The position numbers and the translations under genes are program-made. From positions 1,366,887 to 1,430,886 of the forward strand of contig NZ_VLKC01000002.1 of the NCBI RefSeq assembly GCF_007830295.1: a stretch of 64,000 nt of DNA. Reading direction: 5' to 3'. Source of the DNA: Sporomusa sp. KB1. Its GTDB lineage: Bacteria > Bacillota > Negativicutes > Sporomusales > Sporomusaceae. The notes beneath the pieces were generated by a model. It had not been told where the DNA came from, ran no database searches, and saw nothing but the letters and a program-made list of their open reading frames with translations. Positions 10,097 to 17,079 of the stretch are shown here, in pieces (the first letter of the stretch is position 1; each line of letters starts with the position of its first letter).

Positions 10097-10972
10097 TCAA
10101 GCTAAGTCTACTTTATCAATATACGTTATCGCACTCAGCACAGCGACAAGCCCTTCGCCAGTGGCCTTGGCAATTTGCCAGGGTTTACCGGTGCAATCAC
10201 CGGCAGCGAATACCCCGGGAATGCTAGTTGACATGTCCCGGTTAACCTTGATGACTTCACCATCTAATTCCAAGCCTGGCAACAGATTCTCAACAGGATC
10301 GGACTGACGCATAATAAAGACCCCATGCAATTTAATTTCTTCCTTATCTGTTACTAGCTTTTCCACTTGTCCGTCACCAACAATGGCCTTCGGCTTGGCC
10401 GAAAGTACCTTAATCGGTGCCCGCATCCTAGCAAAGTCACCTTTATACTGCGGCAGGAAATAGACATTACGGCAGAGCTCACTTAAAAATACCGTTTCGT
10501 TCTCACCTTCCTCAGTATAGGAAATAACAGCTACATCCTTCCCGTCAAACATCCGGCCATCGCAGGTAGCGCAGTAGCTGACTCCCCGGCCCAATAGCTC
10601 CCGCTCGCCTTCGAATAAGAGGGTACTTACCACACCGGTAGCAAATATAACAGCCTTGGCTTCATAGGTAGTCTGCGGTGTGAGCAGGGTAAACATGTTG
10701 TCACCGGGAAATACGTTCATTACCTTTTCTTTAACAAGCTTCGGCCCATGGGCCAGCGCATGTCCGGTAAAATGCTGCATCAGACCTTTGCCGCTAACCT
10801 CCGGCAATCCCAAATAATTATCAACCTTATGCGCTTTTTGCAGTTTTTCACTAAAATCGAGATGCTCAAACACCGCAATATTCTTATTGCGAATGCGTCC
10901 TGTCAATGCGGCAGACAGCCCTGCCGGACCACCACCGATAATGGCAATATCAAACTTGTTATCTTCGGCCAT
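10097..10972 (-). CDS. Thioredoxin-reductase-like FAD protein lacking NADPH motifs
   Basis: This 291-residue flavoprotein has the FAD site IIGGGPAGLSAA, the redox pair CATC in GVSYCATCDG (about residue 133-136) and the FAD-closing motif PGVFAAGDCTGKPWQI. In ordinary TrxB the redox site is followed by GxGxxA and HRRxxxR for NADPH. Here the same positions read VISYTEEGENETVFL and LPQYKGDF, so both motifs are missing. Ferredoxin-dependent flavin thioredoxin reductases of clostridia show the same loss, which makes a ferredoxin-linked enzyme a reasonable inference. It is last in an operon with a ferredoxin-domain aldo/keto reductase, 21 bp downstream of it. A non-thioredoxin disulfide target cannot be excluded. 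Confidence 0.88.
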   Translation of the reverse strand: MAEDNKFDIAIIGGGPAGLSAALTGRIRNKNIAVFEHLDFSEKLQKAHKVDNYLGLPEVSGKGLMQHFTGHALAHGPKLVKEKVMNVFPGDNMFTLLTPQTTYEAKAVIFATGVVSTLLFEGERELLGRGVSYCATCDGRMFDGKDVAVISYTEEGENETVFLSELCRNVYFLPQYKGDFARMRAPIKVLSAKPKAIVGDGQVEKLVTDKEEIKLHGVFIMRQSDPVENLLPGLELDGEVIKVNRDMSTSIPGVFAAGDCTGKPWQIAKATGEGLVAVLSAITYIDKVDLA

Positions 10973-10993
10973 ATGTACTCCTCCTTGTATTAA

Positions 10994-12001
10994 CTACCCG
11001 AGGTCTTTGGCCACCTGTTTTATCCGCTCACGAATGGGCAGATTGTAAGGGCAACGCTCCTCGCACTCCCCGCATTCGATGCACGCCGAAGCTTTGACCT
11101 TAGCCCCTTGGTACCGCGCTGGAATAGCCGTCTTTAATCCATACCTTGTATATTGTAAATGAAAAATAAACATCTGTGGAATATCAATTCCAGCAGCACA
11201 AGGCATGCAGTAGCCACAGCGGCGGCAGAAATTAGAGCCGAGTTCTGCGGCTAAGGCGTTCAGTTTGGCCGTTTCCTCAGGATTAAGTTGTCTAAAGTTT
11301 TGGGCCGCAGCCAAATTCTCGGTAACATGCTCTATCCGATCCATTCCCGGAATAGCAACTACACCTTCCTGTTGCAATACAAAGCGCAATGCTAAGTCTA
11401 CATGATCAATAAGGCCGCCCCCCAGTGGTTTCATCACAATCATACCGACGTCAAGCGACCTCGCCAAAGGAAACAAGTCGTTCATAGCCCGCTGTTCCAC
11501 ACAATTAAAGGGGACCTGCACAGTACTGAACTCACCAGTTTTGACCGCCCTTATCAGCATATCCACATTATGGCCGGTTATGCCGATATGACGAATTTTC
11601 CCCGCGGCTTTAGCCTCTTTCAAGGCGACAAGTGCCCCGTCTGGCGCCATAACAGCTTCCCATTCCTGTTCAGTCTTGACATTATGCAGTTGATAGATAT
11701 CAATATACTCGGTTTTCATTGTAGCCAGACTAGTAGCAATATCCTCAGTCATAGCTGCTTTGGTTCTGGCCATACTTTTCGTAGCCAGAAAATACTCACT
11801 GCGGCGGCTGGCTATGTATCTGCCAATTTTGGCTTCACTGTCCGTATAGGCTCTGGCTGTATCAACGAAGTTTATCCCGGCATCCAAAGCAGCAATAAGC
11901 ACTTCACCAGCTTCCTCCATTGTACAGCGTTGCATAGGCAGCGCTCCAAAGCTAATTGGTGTTACCAAAAAGCCAGTTCGGCCTAAACGTCTTTTTTCCA
12001 T
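10994..12001 (-). CDS. Aldo/keto reductase with C-terminal ferredoxin domain
   Basis: The 335-residue protein joins an aldo/keto reductase barrel (LGRTGFLVTPISFGALP; catalytic residues in NFVDTARAYTDSE, ATKSM and YQLHNV) to a C-terminal Fe-S domain. The latter has CRRCGYCMPC near residue 245 and CIECGECEERCPYNLP near residue 305, so one or two [4Fe-4S] clusters are likely. The ATG at 12001 has AGGAGG 9 bases upstream; a longer frame would run into the TPR gene. It lies between the TPR protein and the flavoprotein with gaps of 13 and 21 bp, so an operon is clear. It probably reduces a carbonyl using ferredoxin or NADPH; the substrate is unknown. Confidence 0.9.
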   Translation of the reverse strand: MEKRRLGRTGFLVTPISFGALPMQRCTMEEAGEVLIAALDAGINFVDTARAYTDSEAKIGRYIASRRSEYFLATKSMARTKAAMTEDIATSLATMKTEYIDIYQLHNVKTEQEWEAVMAPDGALVALKEAKAAGKIRHIGITGHNVDMLIRAVKTGEFSTVQVPFNCVEQRAMNDLFPLARSLDVGMIVMKPLGGGLIDHVDLALRFVLQQEGVVAIPGMDRIEHVTENLAAAQNFRQLNPEETAKLNALAAELGSNFCRRCGYCMPCAAGIDIPQMFIFHLQYTRYGLKTAIPARYQGAKVKASACIECGECEERCPYNLPIRERIKQVAKDLG

Positions 12002-12014
12002 CGAAGTAATCCTC

Positions 12015-13091
12015 CTATTGCAACTGCGTTCCATCTGCTTCTTGCTCTAAAGCCTGCAGCCGTTCCTTAGCATGAGCTGCTTCCGGTGACTCTGGCTTGG
12101 CTCGCATGATAAGTTCTTTATAAGCAATAATAGCTTCAGCAGTACGCTGTTGCAGTTCGCAGCATAGTGCCTTATTATGGTAAGCCAGCACATTGTCCGG
12201 ATTAAGCTCTACCGCATGGGTAAAATCAGCAATGGCCGCATCAAAATTCTTTTGAGCGGCATAGGCAATGCCCCGGAAAAAGTATGGTCTGTCATCACTA
12301 GAATCAGCCTCAATAACGCGGGTAAAATCAGCAACAGCCTCGCTGGTTCTTTCCTGGCCCATATAGATAGAGGCTCTAATGGCAATAGCTTGCATATTTT
12401 CTGGTTCCAACTCGATTACTTTATTATAATCAGCCAATGCTTCCTCAATGAGACCGATCTCATAGTAAGCCTGTCCCCGCTTAATCAATACAGTGGGTTC
12501 TTCCGGGAAGCGCTCGATTACCTTATTATAGTCGGCAATCGCTGTGGAATACAAATTGCGGGCAGCAAAGGCGTCACCCCGATTTACGTAAGATGCCATA
12601 TCTGCCGGCTCTAACTCAAGAGCTTTGGATAAATCATCAATAGCATGCTCAAACATACTGTTATTAAGATACAGCACACCACGGTTTGCGTAATTCATCC
12701 AATCTTTAGGATCATAAAACATCGCCTGAGAATAATCCATCACGGCATTTTTGATATCCTCAAGCATGGCATATGCACTGCCACGGTAAGAATAATAAAC
12801 TGCTTTGCAGGAATTAAGTTCAATTGCCTTGCTGTAATCGGCAATCGCCTGCTCAAAGTTACCAGCGACAGCTGCCACTACGCCGCGCCAAAAATAGCCT
12901 TCACTATTATCAGGCTCTGCAGCCAGCAGCTTGCTGCACGCTGCCAGCATGTCCGCCGTTTTACCAGCATCATAAAGTGCCTGCATGTCTTTACTAAATT
13001 GACTTTCCTCGACAACCGGGCCACAACCGGAGCAACCGCAGTCACAGGACGAGCCGCAGCCGGCTTCATTACAACCATTATCTTGATTCAT
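12015..13091 (-). CDS. TPR-repeat protein with Cys-rich N-terminus
   Basis: This 358-residue protein is built of about eight consecutive tetratricopeptide repeats (for example AIADYSKAIELNSCKAVYYS and AIADFTHAVELNPDNVLAYH), a scaffold for protein-protein binding. The first 27 residues hold a compact cysteine cluster (CNEAGCGSSCDCGCSGCGP) with eight cysteines but no signal peptide, suggesting metal or Fe-S binding. The start follows AAAGGAG. It is the first gene of an operon with the ferredoxin-type aldo/keto reductase and the flavoprotein, so it may organise a small redox complex. That role is inferred from context only. Confidence 0.88.
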   Translation of the reverse strand: MNQDNGCNEAGCGSSCDCGCSGCGPVVEESQFSKDMQALYDAGKTADMLAACSKLLAAEPDNSEGYFWRGVVAAVAGNFEQAIADYSKAIELNSCKAVYYSYRGSAYAMLEDIKNAVMDYSQAMFYDPKDWMNYANRGVLYLNNSMFEHAIDDLSKALELEPADMASYVNRGDAFAARNLYSTAIADYNKVIERFPEEPTVLIKRGQAYYEIGLIEEALADYNKVIELEPENMQAIAIRASIYMGQERTSEAVADFTRVIEADSSDDRPYFFRGIAYAAQKNFDAAIADFTHAVELNPDNVLAYHNKALCCELQQRTAEAIIAYKELIMRAKPESPEAAHAKERLQALEQEADGTQLQ

Positions 13092-13239
13092 ATTAACAAC
13101 TCCTTTACTGAGTTTATCTGTAATTGTTATTAACTACTATAATATGTTCGCGTCTTTTACTATAATCCCTGCTATTATTGCCAAAATTATCCCCAAAAAC
13201 AACATATCTGCAACATCTTAGAAAATAAATAGCTAAAAA

Positions 13240-13271
13240 GCGAAATTGCTCACCAACAGTGGCAATTTCGC
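13240..13271 (-). terminator. Terminator after the histidine phosphatase gene
   Basis: GCGAAATTGC and GCAATTTCGC form a 10-bp stem; the minus strand continues GCTTTTTAGC. It lies directly after the phosphatase stop codon. Confidence 0.75.
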
Positions 13272-13279
13272 CTTTGTAA

Positions 13280-13930
13280 CTACAACCCTTTTTGCTCAAT
13301 ACCGCTATACAAGAAACCCAGATGGTTCGTTGAATTCATGAGCACCAGTCGCCATTTTCCATCCTGGTATTCAAATACATTAATGCAGGTATTATCCTGA
13401 TTGATTTGCCAGAAATGAGACAAATCAATGTCTAACATGTCACATAACACAGCTTTATTGACTGCGTCATGCGCTACCACCAGTACAGTCTGTCCCTGGT
13501 GCTTTTCAGCCATTTCGCGAAAAGCAATCATAGCCCGGTCACGAACCGTTGCAAGGCCTTCGCCACCTGTCCCTGGCATAGTAACGCCCACTGCGGTGGT
13601 TTTCCACTGCGCAAGCAGTTCCGGATATGTTTTGCCAACCTCATCACTCAGGAGACCTTCCCACTCGCCATGATTAATCTCCAACAAACGGCTGTCGGTA
13701 TTTACCGGCAATCCGTGAGCCGCCACACACATCATAGCAGTATCAACAGCCCGACTGAGCGGACTGGCATAACAGACATCGATTGGAACATCCTTAAGGG
13801 CTTTAGCGGCCAGTTGGCCTTGCTCGCGCCCGAAAGCTGTAAGCGGGGTATCAATCTGCCCCTGGTAGCGTCCTTCTTTATTCCAGGTTGTTTCCCCATG
13901 ACGAACTAATATAAATCGTGTTGTTGCCAT
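13280..13930 (-). CDS. Histidine phosphatase family protein (phosphoglycerate mutase-like)
   Basis: This 216-residue enzyme carries the phosphohistidine motif LVRHGETTWNKEGRYQGQ near its start, the second arginine region SPLSRAVDTA, the acid ELLEINHGEWEG and the second catalytic His in LVVAHDAVNKAVL. The family includes phosphoglycerate mutases, alpha-ribazole phosphatase (CobC) and metal-independent phosphoserine phosphatases. It lies downstream of serC on the same strand, so a phosphoserine phosphatase completing serine synthesis is plausible. A 148-bp gap with a structured element separates them. The start has AGGAGGG at good distance. No cobalamin genes are nearby to favour CobC. Confidence 0.85.
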   Translation of the reverse strand: MATTRFILVRHGETTWNKEGRYQGQIDTPLTAFGREQGQLAAKALKDVPIDVCYASPLSRAVDTAMMCVAAHGLPVNTDSRLLEINHGEWEGLLSDEVGKTYPELLAQWKTTAVGVTMPGTGGEGLATVRDRAMIAFREMAEKHQGQTVLVVAHDAVNKAVLCDMLDIDLSHFWQINQDNTCINVFEYQDGKWRLVLMNSTNHLGFLYSGIEQKGL

Positions 13931-13976
13931 ATTTCCCTCCTCTGTATTTTTCTATGTACAACTGTTAAAGCTTTAT

Positions 13977-14052
13977 GCATGCGGGTGGCGTGTTGGTAAA
14001 AGCGGAAGTCAAACGCTAGTGGTGGAGCGTTGTCAATACACCACCGGCATGC
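13977..14052. repeat. Structured inverted repeat between serC and the phosphatase gene
   Basis: Arms GCATGCGGGTGG (13977-13988) and CCACCGGCATGC (14041-14052) pair over 11 of 12 positions. An inner hairpin AACGCT-N8-AGCGTT lies at about 14012-14031. No U-run follows on either strand, so it does not look like a simple terminator. It could be an mRNA processing or stability element. Confidence 0.5.
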
Positions 14053-14078
14053 GCCAGCCAGCTTCTTTAATGCGCAAG

Positions 14079-15176
14079 TTAGGAATTTTCCTTTTGGAAG
14101 GCAAGCATATAGTCGCACAACGCCTGGCAGGAATCGTAGGGTACAGCATTATAAATAGAAGCCCGGCAGCCGCCAACCAAACGGTGACCATTAAGACCCA
14201 CAAAACCAGCCTGTTTAGCTTGCTCCAAAAACTTTTTCTCCAGGTTCTCGTCAGCCAGACGGAAAGTGACATTCATTAATGAACGGGCACTTAGCTGAGC
14301 ATGCCCCTTATAGAAGCCATTGCTGGCATCAATAATATCATAGATTAGGGCTGCTTTTTCCTGGTTGCGCTTGTAGATACCAAGCAAACCACCTTCCTCT
14401 TTCATCCATTCCAGCACTAATTTCATCATATAAATACCAAAGGTGGGTGGCGTGTTGTATAAAGAGTTGTTTTTGGCAAAGGTAGCATATTGGAGCATTG
14501 TTGGCCCCTTTTTCTTAGCCTGCTCTAAAAAATCACGGCGAATAATAACAACCGTTACACCCGAAGGCCCGATGTTTTTCTGAGCCCCAGCATAAATAAG
14601 CGCAAATTTGCTCACATCAATAGGACAAGACAAAATATCGCTGGACATATCGGCAATCAATGGCACTCCAGCCGTATTAGGAAAAGCATGCCACTGGGTA
14701 CCATAAATCGTGTTGTTGGAGGTAATATGCAGATAAGCCGTATCAGCATCATAGTTAATTTCCTTAAGAGCCGGCATCTGGGAATAATTTCCTTCTTTAG
14801 TAGTAGCGGCCACAAATACCTCACCGAGTTTTTCGGCCTCAGCATAGGCTTTTTCTGACCAGACACCTGTCATCACATAGCCTGCTTTTTTGTTAGCAGG
14901 TAAAAAGTTCATCGGGACCATAGAAAATTGGAGACTGGCGCCACCCTGCAGGAATAAGACCTCATAACCTTCCGGTATTGACAGCAATTCTTTTAAGAGT
15001 TCAATGGCCCGGTTATGAACAATTTCATACGCGTTGCCACGATGACTGTGCTCCATGATAGACATGCCGGTGTCATTAAAGTCAAGCAGTTCTGCTTGGG
15101 CCTTTTTGAGAACTGCCAGCGGCAAGGCTGCCGGTCCGGCATTAAAATTATAGGCTCGTTTAACACTGTTATTCAC
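14079..15176 (-). CDS. serC: Phosphoserine aminotransferase
   Basis: The 365-residue PLP enzyme converts 3-phosphohydroxypyruvate and glutamate to phosphoserine in serine synthesis. It starts AYNFNAGPAALPLAVL, a hallmark of SerC, and holds the PLP-lysine region IYAGAQKNIGPSGVTVV (Lys near residue 196) and a C-terminal GHRLVGGCRASIYNA. The GTG start follows GAGGTG. A leader with a serine T-box and a second antiterminator/terminator unit controls it. No serA is seen in this window. Confidence 0.97.
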   Translation of the reverse strand: MNNSVKRAYNFNAGPAALPLAVLKKAQAELLDFNDTGMSIMEHSHRGNAYEIVHNRAIELLKELLSIPEGYEVLFLQGGASLQFSMVPMNFLPANKKAGYVMTGVWSEKAYAEAEKLGEVFVAATTKEGNYSQMPALKEINYDADTAYLHITSNNTIYGTQWHAFPNTAGVPLIADMSSDILSCPIDVSKFALIYAGAQKNIGPSGVTVVIIRRDFLEQAKKKGPTMLQYATFAKNNSLYNTPPTFGIYMMKLVLEWMKEEGGLLGIYKRNQEKAALIYDIIDASNGFYKGHAQLSARSLMNVTFRLADENLEKKFLEQAKQAGFVGLNGHRLVGGCRASIYNAVPYDSCQALCDYMLAFQKENS

Positions 15177-15204
15177 AAAATCACCTCATAATAGTAAAGT
15201 AAAA

Positions 15205-15264
15205 ATCCCGCCCCAATAGTATAAGGTATTGGGGCGGGATAGAACTCCCACGGTGCCACCCAGT
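15205..15264 (-). promoter_or_regulatory. Second T-box antiterminator/terminator module, no stem I
   Basis: The minus strand has a second T-box core CTGGGTGGCACCGTGGGAG followed by a strong terminator (ATCCCGCCCCAATA pairing with TATTGGGGCGGGAT, 15205-15240) and TTTTTAC. Only about 47 bases separate it from the first terminator, too few for its own stem I and specifier loop. It looks like a duplicated 3' half of a T-box. Confidence 0.8.
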
Positions 15265-15311
15265 TTCAAGCCGTCCACAACGTAAAAGACAACGTTAAAA
15301 ATATATAAAAA

Positions 15312-15530
15312 AACCCCCATCCCTCTACAGGGACGAGAGCATTCTCCCGCGTTGCCACCCATGTTGCTTTTCAGCCAACTTTTGCCGCTATACCGGGCGG
15401 ACCCGTCAGATTCATCATCAGCCACTCCCAGGCGGAATTCATTGCTACTCACACTGGCTCGCACCAACCACCAGTTCTCTGAAGCTCACAGCAATCAACT
15501 TCCTGTTCATCGTGCAGAAGCTATTTAACT
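15312..15530 (-). promoter_or_regulatory. Ser T-box leader of serC (full unit)
   Basis: The core ATGGGTGGCAACGCGGGAG on the minus strand is followed by a terminator (CTCTCGTCCCT pairing with AGGGATGGGGG, 15312-15339) and seven T residues. Upstream stem I contains GGTGCGAGCC as in the serS leader. AATTCCGCC at the specifier position again offers UCC, matching serine. Confidence 0.9.
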
Positions 15531-15538
15531 TGTTTTCG

Positions 15539-15567
15539 ATTATACAATATGCGCTACCAGCAGTCAA
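15539..15567 (-). promoter_or_regulatory. Sigma-A promoter of the serC leader
   Basis: TTGACT and TATAAT with a 17-bp spacer lie just upstream of the T-box stem I on the minus strand. Confidence 0.65.
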
Positions 15568-15679
15568 GTGTATTTTGTACAAAAACCAATAAAACCATTC
15601 TTAGCTTTTGGGGCTAAATGCCGGGCAGAACGTTACGTTTATTCATACGCCTTCTGGCAGTCTCATCGTGGCTGCGGCT

Positions 15680-16519
15680 TTAGCCGCTCACTCTGCGTCC
15701 AGTTAATTCAATAAAAACATCTTCCAGGTTAGTGTTTCGCAGCGTAGCATTAACCGCCAGGGTGCCGGCAAATGCGGCGGCCTCCACTCGACTGGCAAAG
15801 AACCGGTATTGCGTGCCTTCACTTTCGCTCCATTCAACAACGTAACTGCCTAGTCGCTCACATAACGCCCCTGGACTGTTAAGCGCAATCAGTTGCCCTT
15901 TTTCCATAATGGCTACCCGCTTACAAAGATTTTCTGCTTCTTCAATATAGTGGGTAGTCAATAACACCGTCAATCCATCCGAATTTAACCGGCGAATCAA
16001 ATCCCACAGCCGCCGCCTAACCTGCGGATCCAGTCCAACGGTAGGCTCATCCAAAAAAAGCACCTTGGGCTGATGCAATAGTGCCCGCGCAATCATCAGC
16101 CGCCGCTTCATGCCGCCGGAAAAAGTATTCACCATATCATTGCCCCGCTCTTTCAGTTCAACATAATCCAATAGTTCTTCGACCCGTTGCTCCCGCTCGG
16201 CTCGCGGCATGTGATGCAAGCGACCATGTAAGTTGAGATTTTCCCGGGCTGTTAAATCTATGTCAAGATTAAAATGCTGCGGCACAACGCCAATAACGGC
16301 TTTAACGGCCAGTTCCTCCTGTGGCAGGCGATACCTATTAATGGTAACAGTGCCTGCGGTCGGACGAGTAAGCATAGTCAATATTCGTATCGTAGTAGTC
16401 TTCCCTGCCCCATTAGGGCCCAGCAACCCAAATGTTTCCCCTTGCGCAATCGTTAGATTTAAATTGTTTACAGCTGTCCGTTCCCCGTATTTTTTCACTA
16501 AACCTTCTATGCAAATCAT
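15680..16519 (-). CDS. ABC transporter ATP-binding protein (NatA/DrrA-like)
   Basis: This 279-residue ATPase has Walker A GPNGAGKTT, Q-loop VVPQHFN, signature FSGGMKRR, Walker B VLFLDEPTVGLD and the switch His in LTTHYIEEAE. The GGMKRR signature and the short C-terminal extension (ATLRNTNLEDVFIELTGR) are typical of subunits partnered with ABC-2 permeases in drug or polysaccharide export. No permease gene is adjacent; the nearest ABC-2 permease, at 24.2 kb, has its own ATPase. It therefore appears as a lone ATPase gene. The start is ATG, but no strong ribosome site is evident. Confidence 0.88.
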   Translation of the reverse strand: MICIEGLVKKYGERTAVNNLNLTIAQGETFGLLGPNGAGKTTTIRILTMLTRPTAGTVTINRYRLPQEELAVKAVIGVVPQHFNLDIDLTARENLNLHGRLHHMPRAEREQRVEELLDYVELKERGNDMVNTFSGGMKRRLMIARALLHQPKVLFLDEPTVGLDPQVRRRLWDLIRRLNSDGLTVLLTTHYIEEAENLCKRVAIMEKGQLIALNSPGALCERLGSYVVEWSESEGTQYRFFASRVEAAAFAGTLAVNATLRNTNLEDVFIELTGRRVSG

Positions 16520-16591
16520 AATAACCTCACCAACTATGTAATGTGTCCTTTTTCAAAGTCACATTTTGATTTAAGTATAGCATATAATAAT

Positions 16592-16611
16592 AAAGGCTTC
16601 CACATTAGGAA
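16592..16611 (-). terminator. Terminator after the Cys/Pro-repeat gene
   Basis: GGCTTCC-loop-GGAAGCC is followed by TTTATTATT on the minus strand, directly after the stop of the small repeat gene. Confidence 0.65.
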
Positions 16612-16632
16612 GCCAAATCACGTAAATCTCTA

Positions 16633-16902
16633 TTATAACGGAAAACATAGACGTGGGTAACATCCCTGCCATGGGTAACATCCCTGCCGCGGATAACAGT
16701 ACCAGCGAGGATTGCAAAATCGCCGGGGATTGCAAAATCGCCGGGGATGGCAGCCAAACCCTATTCCTAACCCCAAACCAACAATAAAAGGCAGTAGTTG
16801 TCTGTTTCCTCTGACATTATCGTCATCTTCCCAATCCTCTTCGTCATCTTCCCAATCTTCAATCTCAGGTTCTTCCCAATAAGGGCGTTTTTTATTCGCC
16901 AC
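16633..16902 (-). CDS. Small acidic protein with Cys-Pro-Arg repeats
   Basis: I do not recognise this 89-residue protein. After ANKKRPYWEEPE comes a Asp/Glu/Trp-rich stretch (DWEDDEEDWEDDD), then a short hydrophobic run (LLPFIVGLGLGIGFG). It ends in six to seven short repeats of the form C-x-P-R/W-x-x (CHPRRF, CNPRRF, CNPRWY, CYPRQG, CYPWQG, CYPRLC). The GTG start is chosen because AAGGAGGGG lies 5 bases upstream; a start further up would fall inside that site. Similar Cys/Tyr-rich short repeats occur in spore coat proteins, so a coat or spore-surface role is a guess. A terminator follows directly, so it is monocistronic. Confidence 0.7.
   Translation of the reverse strand: MANKKRPYWEEPEIEDWEDDEEDWEDDDNVRGNRQLLPFIVGLGLGIGFGCHPRRFCNPRRFCNPRWYCYPRQGCYPWQGCYPRLCFPL
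16655..16746 (-). repeat. Short tandem DNA repeats inside the Cys/Pro gene
   Basis: GGGTAACATCCCTGCC occurs twice in a row and GATTGCAAAATCGCCGGG occurs twice next to it (plus-strand reading). Both encode the Cys-Pro repeats and suggest recent unit duplication. Confidence 0.75.
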
Positions 16903-16971
16903 GCAAGCCCCTCCTTCCACTCTTCTTTGCTACATAATATGCAAACATTCTTCATACTGCTACTAAAGAAA

Positions 16972-17005
16972 ATCCTGCAACTCCTTATGTAAGGTATTGC
17001 AGGAT
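16972..17005 (-). terminator. Terminator after the MFS gene
   Basis: ATCCTGCAA and TTGCAGGAT pair around a second inner stem CCTTAC/GTAAGG-like loop; the minus strand continues TTTTCTTTAG. Confidence 0.7.
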
Positions 17006-17079
17006 CACATTATCATATGACATTTTTCAACCACACCTTTATTTTCAGTTGCAGTATATAGCAAGTACATCACTGGCAG

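Noticed and set aside
13114..13299. Minus-strand frame of 61 codons after the phosphatase gene
   Set aside because: It spans the terminator and the phosphatase end and has no ribosome site.
15186..15467. Minus-strand frame of 93 codons upstream of serC
   Set aside because: It is wholly inside the T-box leader and is explained by structured RNA.
16655..16746. CRISPR-like short repeats
   Set aside because: They are coding repeats within the Cys/Pro protein and have no spacers; no CRISPR array or cas gene was seen in the window.
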